Below are positions 1-8,018 of a stretch of DNA of 64,000 nucleotides, one piece after another. Positions within the stretch are counted from its first letter, which is position 1. The number at the start of each line of letters is the position of its first letter. The position numbers were made by a program, and so were the translations under genes. The stretch spans positions 1-64,000 of the forward strand of contig NZ_LKEU01000029.1 of assembly GCF_001766835.1 (NCBI RefSeq), read 5' to 3'. The notes beneath the pieces are model-generated. The model saw only the letters and a program-made list of their open reading frames with translations. It was not told where the DNA came from and searched no databases. The DNA is from Acetobacterium wieringae. GTDB lineage: Bacteria; Bacillota; Clostridia; Eubacteriales; Eubacteriaceae.

Positions 1-168
1 ATATTTAAGGGGCTTCGCCACATTTTTTTATAATATTGTCAAGTTTTTTTATCTATACAAATAAAAAAAGCCCTACGCTTTTTCAAGCATAAGACTCTTT
101 CGTTATTTCGTTAACTTAATGACATTGGCTCTCGGAGTTCTGTTTTTTTCTTTTTTGTTTAATAACGC

Positions 169-221
169 TTGACAATTTAATTAAATAGTATTATTGTATT
201 AATCAAGTAATACAATAATAC
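169..221 (+). promoter_or_regulatory. Promoter with overlapping GntR/YtrA operator
   Basis: A TTGACA -35 box (169-174) lies 17 bp from a TATTGT -10 box (192-197). A perfect inverted repeat with 14-bp arms, GTATTATTGTATTA (188-201) and its reverse complement (208-221), separated by 6 bp, covers the -10 box and runs up to the ribosome site AAAGGAGGA (222-230). The position fits autorepression by the GntR-family regulator encoded immediately downstream. The dyad and promoter are seen directly; the identity of the binding protein is inferred. The bases before it (1-168) hold no gene that I can support. Confidence 0.8.
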
Positions 222-235
222 AAAGGAGGACAGCC

Positions 236-625
236 ATGAAATGGATTATCGATTCCGATCGCCCCATCTATAAACAGTTGGTGGAACAAATAGAGCTTAG
301 AATCATTTCCGGTATTTATGCACCGGGAGAAAAACTTGAATCAGTGAGAGAGATGGCAATGGATGCAGGCGTCAATCCCAATACGATGCAAAAAGCATTG
401 GCAGAACTGGAAAGAATGGGACTCGTCTTTGCACAACGAACCAGCGGCAGATTTATTACGGAGGATATGAAAGTGATAGAAGAAGCAAAAAAGGGTTTGG
501 CAGTTCAGGAAATTAGCGCATTCCTTGAAAAAATGAAAAAGTTGGGGATGGGTCGTAATGAAATATTGGAATTGATGGAAAAGATCGAGGAAGGGGAGAA
601 GGAAGATGACCATATTAAGCACTAA
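236..625 (+). CDS. GntR-family transcriptional regulator, YtrA subfamily
   Basis: This 129-residue protein has an N-terminal winged helix-turn-helix of the GntR type (about residues 10-75, including the IYKQLVEQI and NPNTMQKALAEL signatures) and only a short helical C-terminal tail. That short form is typical of the YtrA subfamily, which lacks a large effector-binding domain and usually represses the ABC transporter operon it heads. The ATG sits 6 bp after AAAGGAGGA. Its last 20 bases overlap the ABC ATPase gene, so the two are translationally coupled. A perfect dyad over its own promoter suggests autoregulation. The inducer cannot be told from sequence; YtrA relatives often respond to cell-wall-active compounds. 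Confidence 0.92.
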   Translation: MKWIIDSDRPIYKQLVEQIELRIISGIYAPGEKLESVREMAMDAGVNPNTMQKALAELERMGLVFAQRTSGRFITEDMKVIEEAKKGLAVQEISAFLEKMKKLGMGRNEILELMEKIEEGEKEDDHIKH

Positions 626-1301
626 GAATTTAACCAAAAGCTATGGAAAGAAAACAGCCCTTTCCCAAATCAACCTGGAAATATCTCGGGGCCGGATCAT
701 TGGATTACTGGGACCAAACGGCAGCGGGAAAAGCACCTTTATAAAGATAGCAGCTGGTTTGTTGGTGCCAACAGCAGGGGAAATTATTATTGACGGTCAG
801 CCTCCAGGGGTCGACACCAAAGCGAAAGTATCATATTTATCGGAACGAACCTACCTAAATGATTGGATGCGGGTCAGTGAAATCATTGCTTTCTTTGAAG
901 ATTTTTATACTGACTTTAATCGCATTAAAGCTGAAAACATGTTAAAAGATCTAAATATCAACCCTGATGATCGACTCAAGACCATGTCCAAGGGAACCAA
1001 GGAGAAAGTGCAACTGATCCTGGTGATGAGCCGTCAAGCTGAGCTCTACCTCCTGGATGAGCCCATTGGAGGGGTGGATCCAGCCGCCAGAGACTATATA
1101 TTGAATACGATCATCACCAATTATAAAGAAGAGGCCTCGGTAATTATTTCGACGCATTTGATTGCTGATGTTGAGCAGATATTGGATGACATTATTTTTA
1201 TTAATCAGGGCGAACTGGCATTGAGTTCCAGTGTGGATGAAATCCGGGAAACCCATAATAAGTCTGTGGATGGATTATTCAGGGAGGTTTTTAAATGTTA
1301 G
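606..1301 (+). CDS. ABC transporter ATP-binding protein (YtrB-like)
   Basis: This 231-residue nucleotide-binding subunit carries a Walker A motif (GPNGSGKST, about residues 36-44), a signature region MSKGTKEKVQL, a Walker B with LLDEPIGGVDP, and an H-loop STH. The signature lacks the canonical LSGGQ, as is common in the YtrB/CcmA-like exporters that partner with GntR/YtrA regulators. It overlaps the regulator gene upstream and the permease gene downstream by 7 bp, so all three are probably one transcript. It is expected to energise the membrane protein encoded next. The substrate is unknown. Confidence 0.92.
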   Translation: MTILSTKNLTKSYGKKTALSQINLEISRGRIIGLLGPNGSGKSTFIKIAAGLLVPTAGEIIIDGQPPGVDTKAKVSYLSERTYLNDWMRVSEIIAFFEDFYTDFNRIKAENMLKDLNINPDDRLKTMSKGTKEKVQLILVMSRQAELYLLDEPIGGVDPAARDYILNTIITNYKEEASVIISTHLIADVEQILDDIIFINQGELALSSSVDEIRETHNKSVDGLFREVFKC

Positions 1302-2119
1302 CAAAATTAATTAAGCATGAAACTAGGGCCACCAGCCGAATTTTTATTCCTCTTTACGGCGCCCTGTTGATTTTAACAGTTTTCACCAAATTGGTGATGG
1401 CAATTGGTGCTCCGGATTTCTTTTCTGAAGCGGTATCCAATAATAAGGTAGCGGAAATCATTTTAGGTATCAGCTTCACTCTCTATTTTGTGCTGGTAGT
1501 AGCCATATGTGTGATGACGTTGGTCATGATCATTCAGCGCTTTTATAAAAATTTATTTACTGACGAAGGCTACCTGATGTTTTCGCTGCCAGTTAAAACC
1601 TGGGAGCTGGTATGCTCCAAACTTGTCGTTGGCCTAATCTGGTCGGCTGTTTGTACAATTATGATTTTTTTGACTTTTTTTATCTTCTCGCTGGGGAACT
1701 TTTCGATGATGGAGTTGACTCAGGCGATCCGGTCAGCTTACTCAATGTTTTACCTGCAGACTGGAATGGAACTGAATTTTTTTATTTTTGAAATGATCAT
1801 TTTTTTACTGGTTGAAACCGTTGCTTCGATTCTGATGATCTATGCAGCCATAGCCATTGGCCAATTATTTAATCAGCACCGGATTGTCGCTGCGTTTGGG
1901 GCTTATATCGTCATTACGATTGCACTCCAGATTATCATGTCGATTTTTATGACTGTTTTTGCCATCGGAAATCTGGAGAACAGTGTTCTAAATGGCAGCG
2001 ATGCCATCACTACCATCAATTGGCTTCTTAATAGTTCAACCGTACTTAATGTGGTAATGGGAGTGGGTTTTTATTACACGACCCTAACCATTATGAAAAA
2101 AAGACTAAATCTGGAATAA
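1295..2119 (+). CDS. ABC transporter permease
   Basis: This 274-residue integral membrane protein has about six hydrophobic segments (around residues 20-40, 60-85, 110-135, 165-190, 200-225 and 245-265) and no enzymatic motif. It overlaps the ATPase gene by 7 bp and is the last gene of the YtrA-led operon. The family resembles ABC-2-type permeases of GntR-regulated exporters, with the ATPase supplied in trans. An extended -10 promoter lies just after its stop, which suggests the next ABC system is separately expressed. Confidence 0.85.
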   Translation: MLAKLIKHETRATSRIFIPLYGALLILTVFTKLVMAIGAPDFFSEAVSNNKVAEIILGISFTLYFVLVVAICVMTLVMIIQRFYKNLFTDEGYLMFSLPVKTWELVCSKLVVGLIWSAVCTIMIFLTFFIFSLGNFSMMELTQAIRSAYSMFYLQTGMELNFFIFEMIIFLLVETVASILMIYAAIAIGQLFNQHRIVAAFGAYIVITIALQIIMSIFMTVFAIGNLENSVLNGSDAITTINWLLNSSTVLNVVMGVGFYYTTLTIMKKRLNLE

Positions 2120-2133
2120 TTTGTGTTGATTTG

Positions 2134-2142
2134 TGTTATAAT
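2134..2142 (+). promoter_or_regulatory. Extended -10 promoter for the second ABC operon
   Basis: The sequence TGTTATAAT fits the extended -10 form TGnTATAAT (TATAAT at 2137-2142). It lies 15 bp after the permease stop codon and about 60-75 bp before the MacB-type ATPase gene. I see no good -35 box, as is often the case for extended -10 promoters. Confidence 0.5.
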
Positions 2143-2214
2143 AATCTGCAATTAAATGGTTGAAAAAGATAAAATGAAAGCGGGGCGATCTAAATATTTA
2201 TTCAAGTCAGAGAT

Positions 2215-2874
2215 TTGCACAAAGATTTCAAGTTGGGGAAGGAAGACATTCATATCCTCAAGGGAATCGATCTGGATATTGAACAGGGAGAAATGGTGGC
2301 CCTGCTTGGTCCTTCAGGATCAGGCAAATCCACCTTTTTAAACGTTCTGGGGGGACTGGTACCGCCTACTTCCGGCGACATTATGATTCGTGATTATCGC
2401 ATCAGCGACATGACTGAAAATGAACTGTGTCTGTTTCGCAGGGAGCATCTTGGCTTTATTTTTCAGTCCTATAATCTGATTTCCACCATGACAGCCATGG
2501 AAAACGTTGCACTGGCACTAACCTTTGCCGGGGTCAAAAAAGAAATCCGGCAACAACGGGCACAGGAAGCGCTGGAAGTTGTTGGCTTAGTGGATCGGAT
2601 GGGACACAAACCAAGTGAACTTTCTGGAGGCCAACAACAGCGGGTGAGTATTGCCCGGGCGCTGGTTAATCATCCGGAAATAATTCTGGCCGATGAGCCA
2701 ACCGGTAATCTGGACTCCAAAACCAGTGCCGACATCATGGAAATGATTACCCGACTCAATCGGGAAGAGAAGCAGACCTTTGTCATCGTCACCCATGATC
2801 CGGATACGACTAAATACTGTACCAAGGTAATCCACATGTGTGATGGCCTGATTGAGGCCGAAGTCAATCAATAA
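2215..2874 (+). CDS. ABC transporter ATP-binding protein, MacB/LolD type
   Basis: The protein has Walker A GPSGSGKST, Q-loop FQSYNLI, signature LSGGQQQR, Walker B ILADEPTGNLD and H-loop VTHD. These define the MacB/LolD (3.A.1.122-like) ATPases that work with FtsX-fold permeases. The coordinates use the first conventional start, TTG at 2215. The same frame remains open and homologous-looking upstream (IQVRDLHKDF, the usual first beta strand of this family) back to an ATT codon at 2200 and a stop at 2191. The true start is therefore probably a non-ATG codon near 2200, or a base has changed. It is followed by a secreted CARDB-like protein and an FtsX-type permease, which should form one export or mechanotransmission system. 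Confidence 0.88.
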   Translation: MHKDFKLGKEDIHILKGIDLDIEQGEMVALLGPSGSGKSTFLNVLGGLVPPTSGDIMIRDYRISDMTENELCLFRREHLGFIFQSYNLISTMTAMENVALALTFAGVKKEIRQQRAQEALEVVGLVDRMGHKPSELSGGQQQRVSIARALVNHPEIILADEPTGNLDSKTSADIMEMITRLNREEKQTFVIVTHDPDTTKYCTKVIHMCDGLIEAEVNQ

Positions 2875-2913
2875 ACATTGATCAGAATGAATACTCAAAG
2901 AAATGGAGAAATT

Positions 2914-3789
2914 ATGAAAGAAAGAACAAAAATCGAAATGAAGACAAAACCGCTGCTTTCAGCCCTATTGGTGATTATCCTGCTATCATTATGTTTTATG
3001 CCAACAGCTTTGGCGGCACCGGAACAACCGTTGCTTCAGATCAGTTCAGTCACTTTCAATCCGGCGACGGTATCACCCGGTAAGGAATTCAAGATGGTGG
3101 TTACCTTAACCAATCACGGTGACTATGATGCCCATAATGTAACCCTGGATGTATTGTCCCAGTCGGGCGCGAATGACTTGGGGGTCTTTTCGATGGTAGG
3201 AAGCGGCAGTCATTTCTATCGGGAAGAAATTCCTTCTGGTGAAAGTGCAACGATTGAGATTCCCATGGTGACATCACCAAATGCTGAGGCTAAAAATTAT
3301 AATTTAAATTTGCAAATCAATTGCGAAACCAGTGGTGGCAGTGTTTATAATTTCACAGAAACAGTGGGGATTGTAATCAATGAAAGTGAATCGATGTCGA
3401 TTATTGCCCCAGATCGTTTTGTTTTAGCTAAGAATGATAAAGGGGTTACCCCGATCAATTTTGAAATTGCTAATTTTGGATCAAATCCGGTGCGTGGGGT
3501 GCAGGTTAGTGTATCTGCTGATGGTGTCGATTTCTCCAAAGATTATCAGTATTATGGCACCTTCGAAAAAGATGATAACGATGACTTCTCCGCTGATGTC
3601 ACCACGAGTCAAAGTGGTGAATTTCCCGGGAAAATATCCGTAAAATACATGGACAGTTTCAATAATGAACGGGTAATCGAAAAGAACATTACCATTGTTT
3701 CTGAGGAAGCCACAACTCAGACGGCGGAATCGGGAGACGAGAACTTTTTTCAAAAATTTCTCAGAGTCATCTTTGGCATTGGCGCTTAG
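2914..3789 (+). CDS. Secreted CARDB/COG1361-like protein of the MacB-type system
   Basis: This 291-residue protein starts at ATG 2914 behind GGAGA; an in-frame TTG 12 codons upstream has no ribosome site. A signal peptide (hydrophobic stretch about residues 13-35, cleavage after ALA) is followed by two immunoglobulin-like beta domains with the pattern 'ATVSPGKEFKMVVTLTNHG', typical of CARDB/NEW3 modules found in COG1361 proteins. The C-terminus is a short amphipathic segment rather than a membrane anchor. It sits between the ATPase and the FtsX permease. A role as an extracytoplasmic partner analogous to a MacA adaptor is an inference from position. Confidence 0.78.
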   Translation: MKERTKIEMKTKPLLSALLVIILLSLCFMPTALAAPEQPLLQISSVTFNPATVSPGKEFKMVVTLTNHGDYDAHNVTLDVLSQSGANDLGVFSMVGSGSHFYREEIPSGESATIEIPMVTSPNAEAKNYNLNLQINCETSGGSVYNFTETVGIVINESESMSIIAPDRFVLAKNDKGVTPINFEIANFGSNPVRGVQVSVSADGVDFSKDYQYYGTFEKDDNDDFSADVTTSQSGEFPGKISVKYMDSFNNERVIEKNITIVSEEATTQTAESGDENFFQKFLRVIFGIGA

Positions 3790-3801
3790 CGGGGTGAAGG
3801 T

Positions 3802-5097
3802 GTGAATAAGCAAGAACTCCTGCGATTATCCTGGGAGAATCTCTGGCGGATGAAATTTCGAACAATCCTCACAATTATTGGGGTAGTCATCGGAACGGCC
3901 TCGATCATCGTGATGGTTTCCATTGGAAACGGGGCTCAAAAGAGCATTACGGATGAATTGTCCGGGATTGGTTCTGTGACCACGCTACAGGTCTATCAGG
4001 ATCTCTCTTCGATGGGGATGACTGCGATGGGTGGTGGAAAAACGGACGATAAAGCAATCCTTAATGATGATGCCATCAAAGATTTAAAGAAAATCGATGG
4101 GGTCGTGGCGGTTACGCCGGTGGTCAATCTAAGCGGCGGGGAAATAGAAGTTGATCGTGAGCAATATGGGGTTTCTCTGATGGGCGTGGACTATGCTGTC
4201 CTGGAAGATATGCGCTATGTTACAACCAGTGGTAAAAAGCCTGGAGCCAACGATGAAAACAGTGTGATCCTTGGCAAAGATGTATTAACCAGCTTTACCT
4301 ACACCGGTGCGTCAACCCAACTCGAAGCCAGTGAGGTTAAACCGGAAGATCTAATAGGCCAGAACATTACCATGACCATCAAACGTACCAATGCCAACGG
4401 CGAAGAAGAGATAAAGACTCAGAAGCTGAAGGTGACTGGTGTGCTGGAAGCCACTGGGGGAAATGAGGATTACTCGATCATCGCTGACTATCATCTAGTG
4501 ACAGACCTGAACGAATGGCAGACCGGGAGGAAAGCCAATGTCAAGAAGCAGGGCTATTCCCAGGCGTTGGTGACCGTCGAGGATTCTTCGGTGGTAAATG
4601 ATGTCACTTCTGAAGTTGAAGCGATGAAATTTACAGTCTTTTCGATGCAACAGATTTTGGATTCGATGGGCAGCGTCTTTCAGATGCTTCAGATTCTGCT
4701 GGGTGGTATCGGTGGGGTCGCTTTGTTGGTTGCCTGTATCGGAATTGTCAATACCATGACCATGTCCATTTATGAACGCACCAAGGAAATTGGGATCATG
4801 AAGGTCATTGGGGCATCGATTTCGGATATCCGCAACATGTTTATTGCCGAATCAACCATGATTGGATTGATCGGCGGTCTGGTGGGGATTGTCATCAGCC
4901 TGGTGCTATCGGTACTGATCAATCTGATTGCGGGTTTATTTATCGGTGGTGAAGGGGGTGTGACGATTTCCTACATCACCCCCGGTCTGGTTGTTTTTGC
5001 CTTGTTTTTTTCGGCGCTGGTCGGGCTCTTGTCCGGCGTTCGTCCGGCTATCAAAGCAGCCAATCTCAGTTCCCTGGATGCGATCCGCAGTGAATAG
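3802..5097 (+). CDS. MacB-like ABC permease (FtsX fold)
   Basis: The 431-residue protein has the MacB topology. A first transmembrane helix near residues 20-42 is followed by a large extracytoplasmic MacB_PCD domain (about 45-290), and then an FtsX domain with three helices (about 300-325, 350-375, 390-415) containing ERTKEIGIMKVIGA. The start is GTG at 3802 after a purine-rich site (GGGGTGAAG). It is 12 bp downstream of the CARDB-like gene. With the ATPase at 2215 it should form a type VII ABC complex; exported substrates of relatives include peptides, lipoproteins and antibiotics. Confidence 0.9.
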   Translation: MNKQELLRLSWENLWRMKFRTILTIIGVVIGTASIIVMVSIGNGAQKSITDELSGIGSVTTLQVYQDLSSMGMTAMGGGKTDDKAILNDDAIKDLKKIDGVVAVTPVVNLSGGEIEVDREQYGVSLMGVDYAVLEDMRYVTTSGKKPGANDENSVILGKDVLTSFTYTGASTQLEASEVKPEDLIGQNITMTIKRTNANGEEEIKTQKLKVTGVLEATGGNEDYSIIADYHLVTDLNEWQTGRKANVKKQGYSQALVTVEDSSVVNDVTSEVEAMKFTVFSMQQILDSMGSVFQMLQILLGGIGGVALLVACIGIVNTMTMSIYERTKEIGIMKVIGASISDIRNMFIAESTMIGLIGGLVGIVISLVLSVLINLIAGLFIGGEGGVTISYITPGLVVFALFFSALVGLLSGVRPAIKAANLSSLDAIRSE

Positions 5098-5214
5098 TGA
5101 AAGAGCGCAAAAATATCAGAAAGCGATAATAAAAATAACTGAGCTTGCAATTTTTAAGGTGTGAATAAGCGGTTGCAAAGACAGGATAAAAATTTGAAAC
5201 GAGAAGGAGTAAGG

Positions 5215-5838
5215 ATGAACTATTTATATTTATTAATTAATCCGGTCAGATTTTTTAAACAGGTTGCCGAAAAAGAAAAACATTCTCTGATTATCCCAAT
5301 TTTGATTATTGCCATGATCGGCTGTTTAACAGGTGTCATTGCCGGAAATGTGGTAGGCACCATGGATCTGCCAGCTGATCAGATGGGAATGGTTAAAACC
5401 ATTAGCATTGTTACCGGAATCATCTCCGGGATCATCAGCGTGGCAGTTGCCATGGTGGTGAAGGCAGCCATCTTTAATCTGGTGTTAAAGAAAATGGGGG
5501 GTGAGGGTTCGTTTAAGACAGCAGTGTATGTGGTCGGCCTGAGTTATTTCCCCAAAATTTTCCAGAACATTCTCAATATTTTCTTTCAAAAACCGATTGA
5601 TATGACCAAGGTTTATGAGATGGATTGGGTGGCCTTCCTGGGAGGGATTTTCAGCATTTTCAATATCTGGCAGATTGTCCTGACCATTATTGGTCTGGCC
5701 ATTGTCTACGGTGTGAGTTACAAAAAAACGGCGCTTCCAGTGATTGGACTGGAAGTGGTAGCCGCTGGTCTTAGTCTAGGTGTGTCGTTGATTAGTCTTA
5801 ATTCGATGGCGGGATTATCAACCACAGCCATCAGTTAA
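5215..5838 (+). CDS. Yip1-family membrane protein
   Basis: The protein (207 residues from ATG 5215) follows a strong GAAGGAG site; an in-frame GTG at 5161 lacks one and would add a charged extension. It begins MNYLYLLINPVRFFKQVAEK, the usual entry of bacterial Yip1 (PF04893) proteins, and has about five transmembrane helices. Function in bacteria is unknown. It follows the MacB-like operon by about 115 bp, and members of this family often sit beside MacB-type exporters, so co-function with that system is plausible. Confidence 0.8.
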   Translation: MNYLYLLINPVRFFKQVAEKEKHSLIIPILIIAMIGCLTGVIAGNVVGTMDLPADQMGMVKTISIVTGIISGIISVAVAMVVKAAIFNLVLKKMGGEGSFKTAVYVVGLSYFPKIFQNILNIFFQKPIDMTKVYEMDWVAFLGGIFSIFNIWQIVLTIIGLAIVYGVSYKKTALPVIGLEVVAAGLSLGVSLISLNSMAGLSTTAIS

Positions 5839-5853
5839 AAAGGGAGGAATAGG

Positions 5854-6774
5854 ATGGGAATCGGTATTGATTTAGGTGGCACCGCAATTAAAGGTGGTAT
5901 TGTCAATCATCGGGGTGTCATTCAGGAAGAACGGCGAGTCAAAACCCAAAGCCAAATGGGCTATGATCGTGTAGTGAGTGATCTTGCTGCATTAATAAAC
6001 GAACTGGTTCAGCTTTCACCGGAAGAAACCACCGTGGGAATCGGAATTCCCGGAATCCTCTCAGGGGATGGATCAACCGTCGTTTCCTGTCCTAATCTTA
6101 ATTGGAAGAACAAAGCACTAAAGCAAGATCTCGAAGCAGTCCTGGCACTTGAGGTGCTTCTGGTTAATGATGCCACGGCAGCTTGTATTGCTGAAGCGGC
6201 ATTTGGCAGCACTCGGGGTCGAACCAGCTCGGTGTTATTAACCCTTGGCACCGGTGTCGGTGGTGGTGTGATCATCAATGATCGGATTATTTCGGGAGCC
6301 CATGGGGTCGCCTCAGAAGCCGGCCACATGATCATGGAAGAAAATTTCTACGACTGCAATTGCGGCAAAAACGGCTGTCTTGAAACCTTTGCTTCGGCAA
6401 CAGCACTGATTCGCTATTGTCAGAAACAACTAGATGAAGGCGTGGAGTCCGAATTAAAAAAAGACGACACTTATGATGCCAAACGAATTTTTGATGCTGC
6501 CAAAGCTGGCGATGTACTGGCGTTGGCAGCAGTCAATCGGCTGGCTAAATATTTAGGTTGGGCCATTTCCAACATCAACGATCTCATAGATCCCGGGATA
6601 TTCGTAATTGGTGGTGGCTTGTCTGAGGCTGGAGATTTTCTTTTAAACCGGATTCAGGCCAGCGCCAAAAGTTGTTTAACCTATCCCCAGTATGCAATGC
6701 CTGAAATTGTGCTGGCTACCTTTCGAAATGAAGCCGGTTTGATCGGTGCGGCCAATCTTCGACAATTCATCTGA
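5854..6774 (+). CDS. glcK: ROK-family glucokinase
   Basis: This 306-residue protein opens with the phosphate-binding motif GIDLGGTAIKGG and carries the ROK signature region with EAGHMIMEE. A zinc-binding CNCGKNGCLE motif lies around residues 168-178, and a second glycine motif GTGVGGGVI near 130. It should phosphorylate glucose with ATP in the cytosol. A 4-alpha-glucanotransferase elsewhere in the window could feed glucose to it. It lies 15 bp after the Yip1 gene behind AAAGGGAGG, so it may share that transcript. Specificity for glucose rather than another hexose is inferred from the family. Confidence 0.88.
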   Translation: MGIGIDLGGTAIKGGIVNHRGVIQEERRVKTQSQMGYDRVVSDLAALINELVQLSPEETTVGIGIPGILSGDGSTVVSCPNLNWKNKALKQDLEAVLALEVLLVNDATAACIAEAAFGSTRGRTSSVLLTLGTGVGGGVIINDRIISGAHGVASEAGHMIMEENFYDCNCGKNGCLETFASATALIRYCQKQLDEGVESELKKDDTYDAKRIFDAAKAGDVLALAAVNRLAKYLGWAISNINDLIDPGIFVIGGGLSEAGDFLLNRIQASAKSCLTYPQYAMPEIVLATFRNEAGLIGAANLRQFI

Positions 6775-6830
6775 CGCATTTGCTTTTTAATGAAAATTGC
6801 GAGAAAAAACTGAATAGTAAAAAAAAAACA

Positions 6831-6858
6831 TTGTAATATTGCTTAGAATGATTATAAT
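6831..6858 (+). promoter_or_regulatory. Rubredoxin promoter
   Basis: TTGTAA (6831-6836) and TATAAT (6853-6858) are separated by 16 bp. They lie 36 bp upstream of the rubredoxin ATG and its AAAGGAGAA ribosome site. Confidence 0.7.
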
Positions 6859-6894
6859 AGAAATATGTCATTCTAAGAGTAAAGGAGAAATACA

Positions 6895-7053
6895 ATGCAA
6901 AAATTTGAATGTGATATCTGTGGTTATGTATATGATCCAGAATTAGGAGATCCAGACAACGGGGTAGCAGCTGGAACTGCGTTTGCCGATATTCCTGAAG
7001 ATTGGGTATGTCCAGAATGTGGCGTTGATAAAAACGCATTTTCAGAAGTCTAA
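6895..7053 (+). CDS. Rubredoxin
   Basis: A 52-residue protein with the two rubredoxin iron ligand pairs, [10 protein letters not shown] near the N-terminus and CPECGVDK near the C-terminus (C-x2-C ... C-x2-C). The start is ATG 6895 behind AAAGGAG. It is a small one-electron carrier used by anaerobes with flavodoxin-like oxidases, rubrerythrin or rubredoxin oxidoreductases. It has its own promoter and terminator and stands alone, so its redox partner is not visible in the neighbourhood. Confidence 0.97.
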   Translation: MQKFECDICGYVYDPELGDPDNGVAAGTAFADIPEDWVCPECGVDKNAFSEV

Positions 7054-7100
7054 ACAGCGTTTTCAATTAGTATAAAAGAAGTCATAATGATGGCTTGCTT

Positions 7101-7147
7101 AAAAAGTGTAGAATTTAACCGAATCGGTTTTGAATTCTACACTTTTT
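7101..7147. terminator. Bidirectional terminator between rubredoxin and the DUF554 gene
   Basis: A 15-bp stem, AAAAAGTGTAGAATT (7101-7115) with its complement (7133-7147), has A- and T-rich flanks on both sides. It serves the convergent genes at 6895 (plus) and 7842 (minus). Confidence 0.88.
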
Positions 7148-7152
7148 TTATG

Positions 7153-7842
7153 CTAAATTCCCAAAATTCCCATGATCCAGATAAACAGAATCGGCATAAA
7201 AACTGCTGGCAGCAGGTTGCCGACCTTAAGATCTTTGATTTTAAGCATATTAATACCAATGGCCATGATTAGAACGCCACCAACAGCATTCATTTCGGTG
7301 ATCATTTCCGGAGAGAGCAGGGTTTTGACTGAGCCAGCTAAAAGTGAAATGCTGCCCTGGTAGAGAAGAACTGGAATAGCGGAAAAGACGACGCCGATTC
7401 CTAAAGTCGATGAGAGAATCATCGAAAAAATACCATCCAAGAGCGACTTGCTCAGAAGAATACTGACCGTCCCGGTGAGCCCATTTTCCAAAGCACCCAT
7501 AATGGCCATTGAGCCGGTGCAGAAAAGCAGGGAGGCACTGACAAAGCCGTGGGAGATATTATTGCTATTGTTTTTCATCTTTTTTTCCAGACTGTCGCCA
7601 ATTCGTTTTAATTGTTTTTCAATATTGATCAGTTCCCCCAGGATGCCGCCAAATAATAGACTCAGCAGCATCAGCATAATGTTTTCGGTTTCGATGGTCA
7701 TCGTGATGCCAATGACAACTACGCCCAGTCCCAGACCTTGGGTAATGGTTTCACAGAGACGTTGTGGTAAAGCCCGTTTAAATAATAGGCCGATGAGGCC
7801 GCAGACAACAATGGCGGCGGCATTGATAATGGTTCCAAGCAA
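7153..7842 (-). CDS. DUF554-family membrane protein (YdfK/YqgA-like)
   Basis: This 229-residue protein has six to seven predicted transmembrane helices and the family start LGTIINAAAIVVCGLIG, with GLGLGVVVIGI and GALENGLTG stretches conserved in DUF554. It starts at TTG 7842 behind a strong AGGAGG. The function of the family is not established; a transport role has been suggested. It stands alone between rubredoxin (convergent) and the polyphosphate operon (divergent). A 12-bp palindrome AGCGCTAGCGCT (7888-7899) lies in its promoter region. Confidence 0.88.
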   Translation of the reverse strand: MLGTIINAAAIVVCGLIGLLFKRALPQRLCETITQGLGLGVVVIGITMTIETENIMLMLLSLLFGGILGELINIEKQLKRIGDSLEKKMKNNSNNISHGFVSASLLFCTGSMAIMGALENGLTGTVSILLSKSLLDGIFSMILSSTLGIGVVFSAIPVLLYQGSISLLAGSVKTLLSPEMITEMNAVGGVLIMAIGINMLKIKDLKVGNLLPAVFMPILFIWIMGILGI

Positions 7843-8018
7843 AAGATTTTCCTCCTGATGTAAAGTCTTTTACTATTGTAACATAAAAGCGCTAGCGCTG
7901 AAAACATAACTACCCTGATGAGCTGTTTTATTGAAAAAAAATCAGTGTTTCGATTAGTTTTAACAAAAAAAGTGTTTAAATTGTGATAAAATAGAAAAAA
8001 GAATGCGAGGTGACGTTT

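Noticed and set aside
2156..2341. 61-codon plus-strand frame overlapping the MacB-type ATPase gene
   Set aside because: It lies in another frame over conserved ATPase sequence and has no recognisable domain; at most it is a leader that couples translation.
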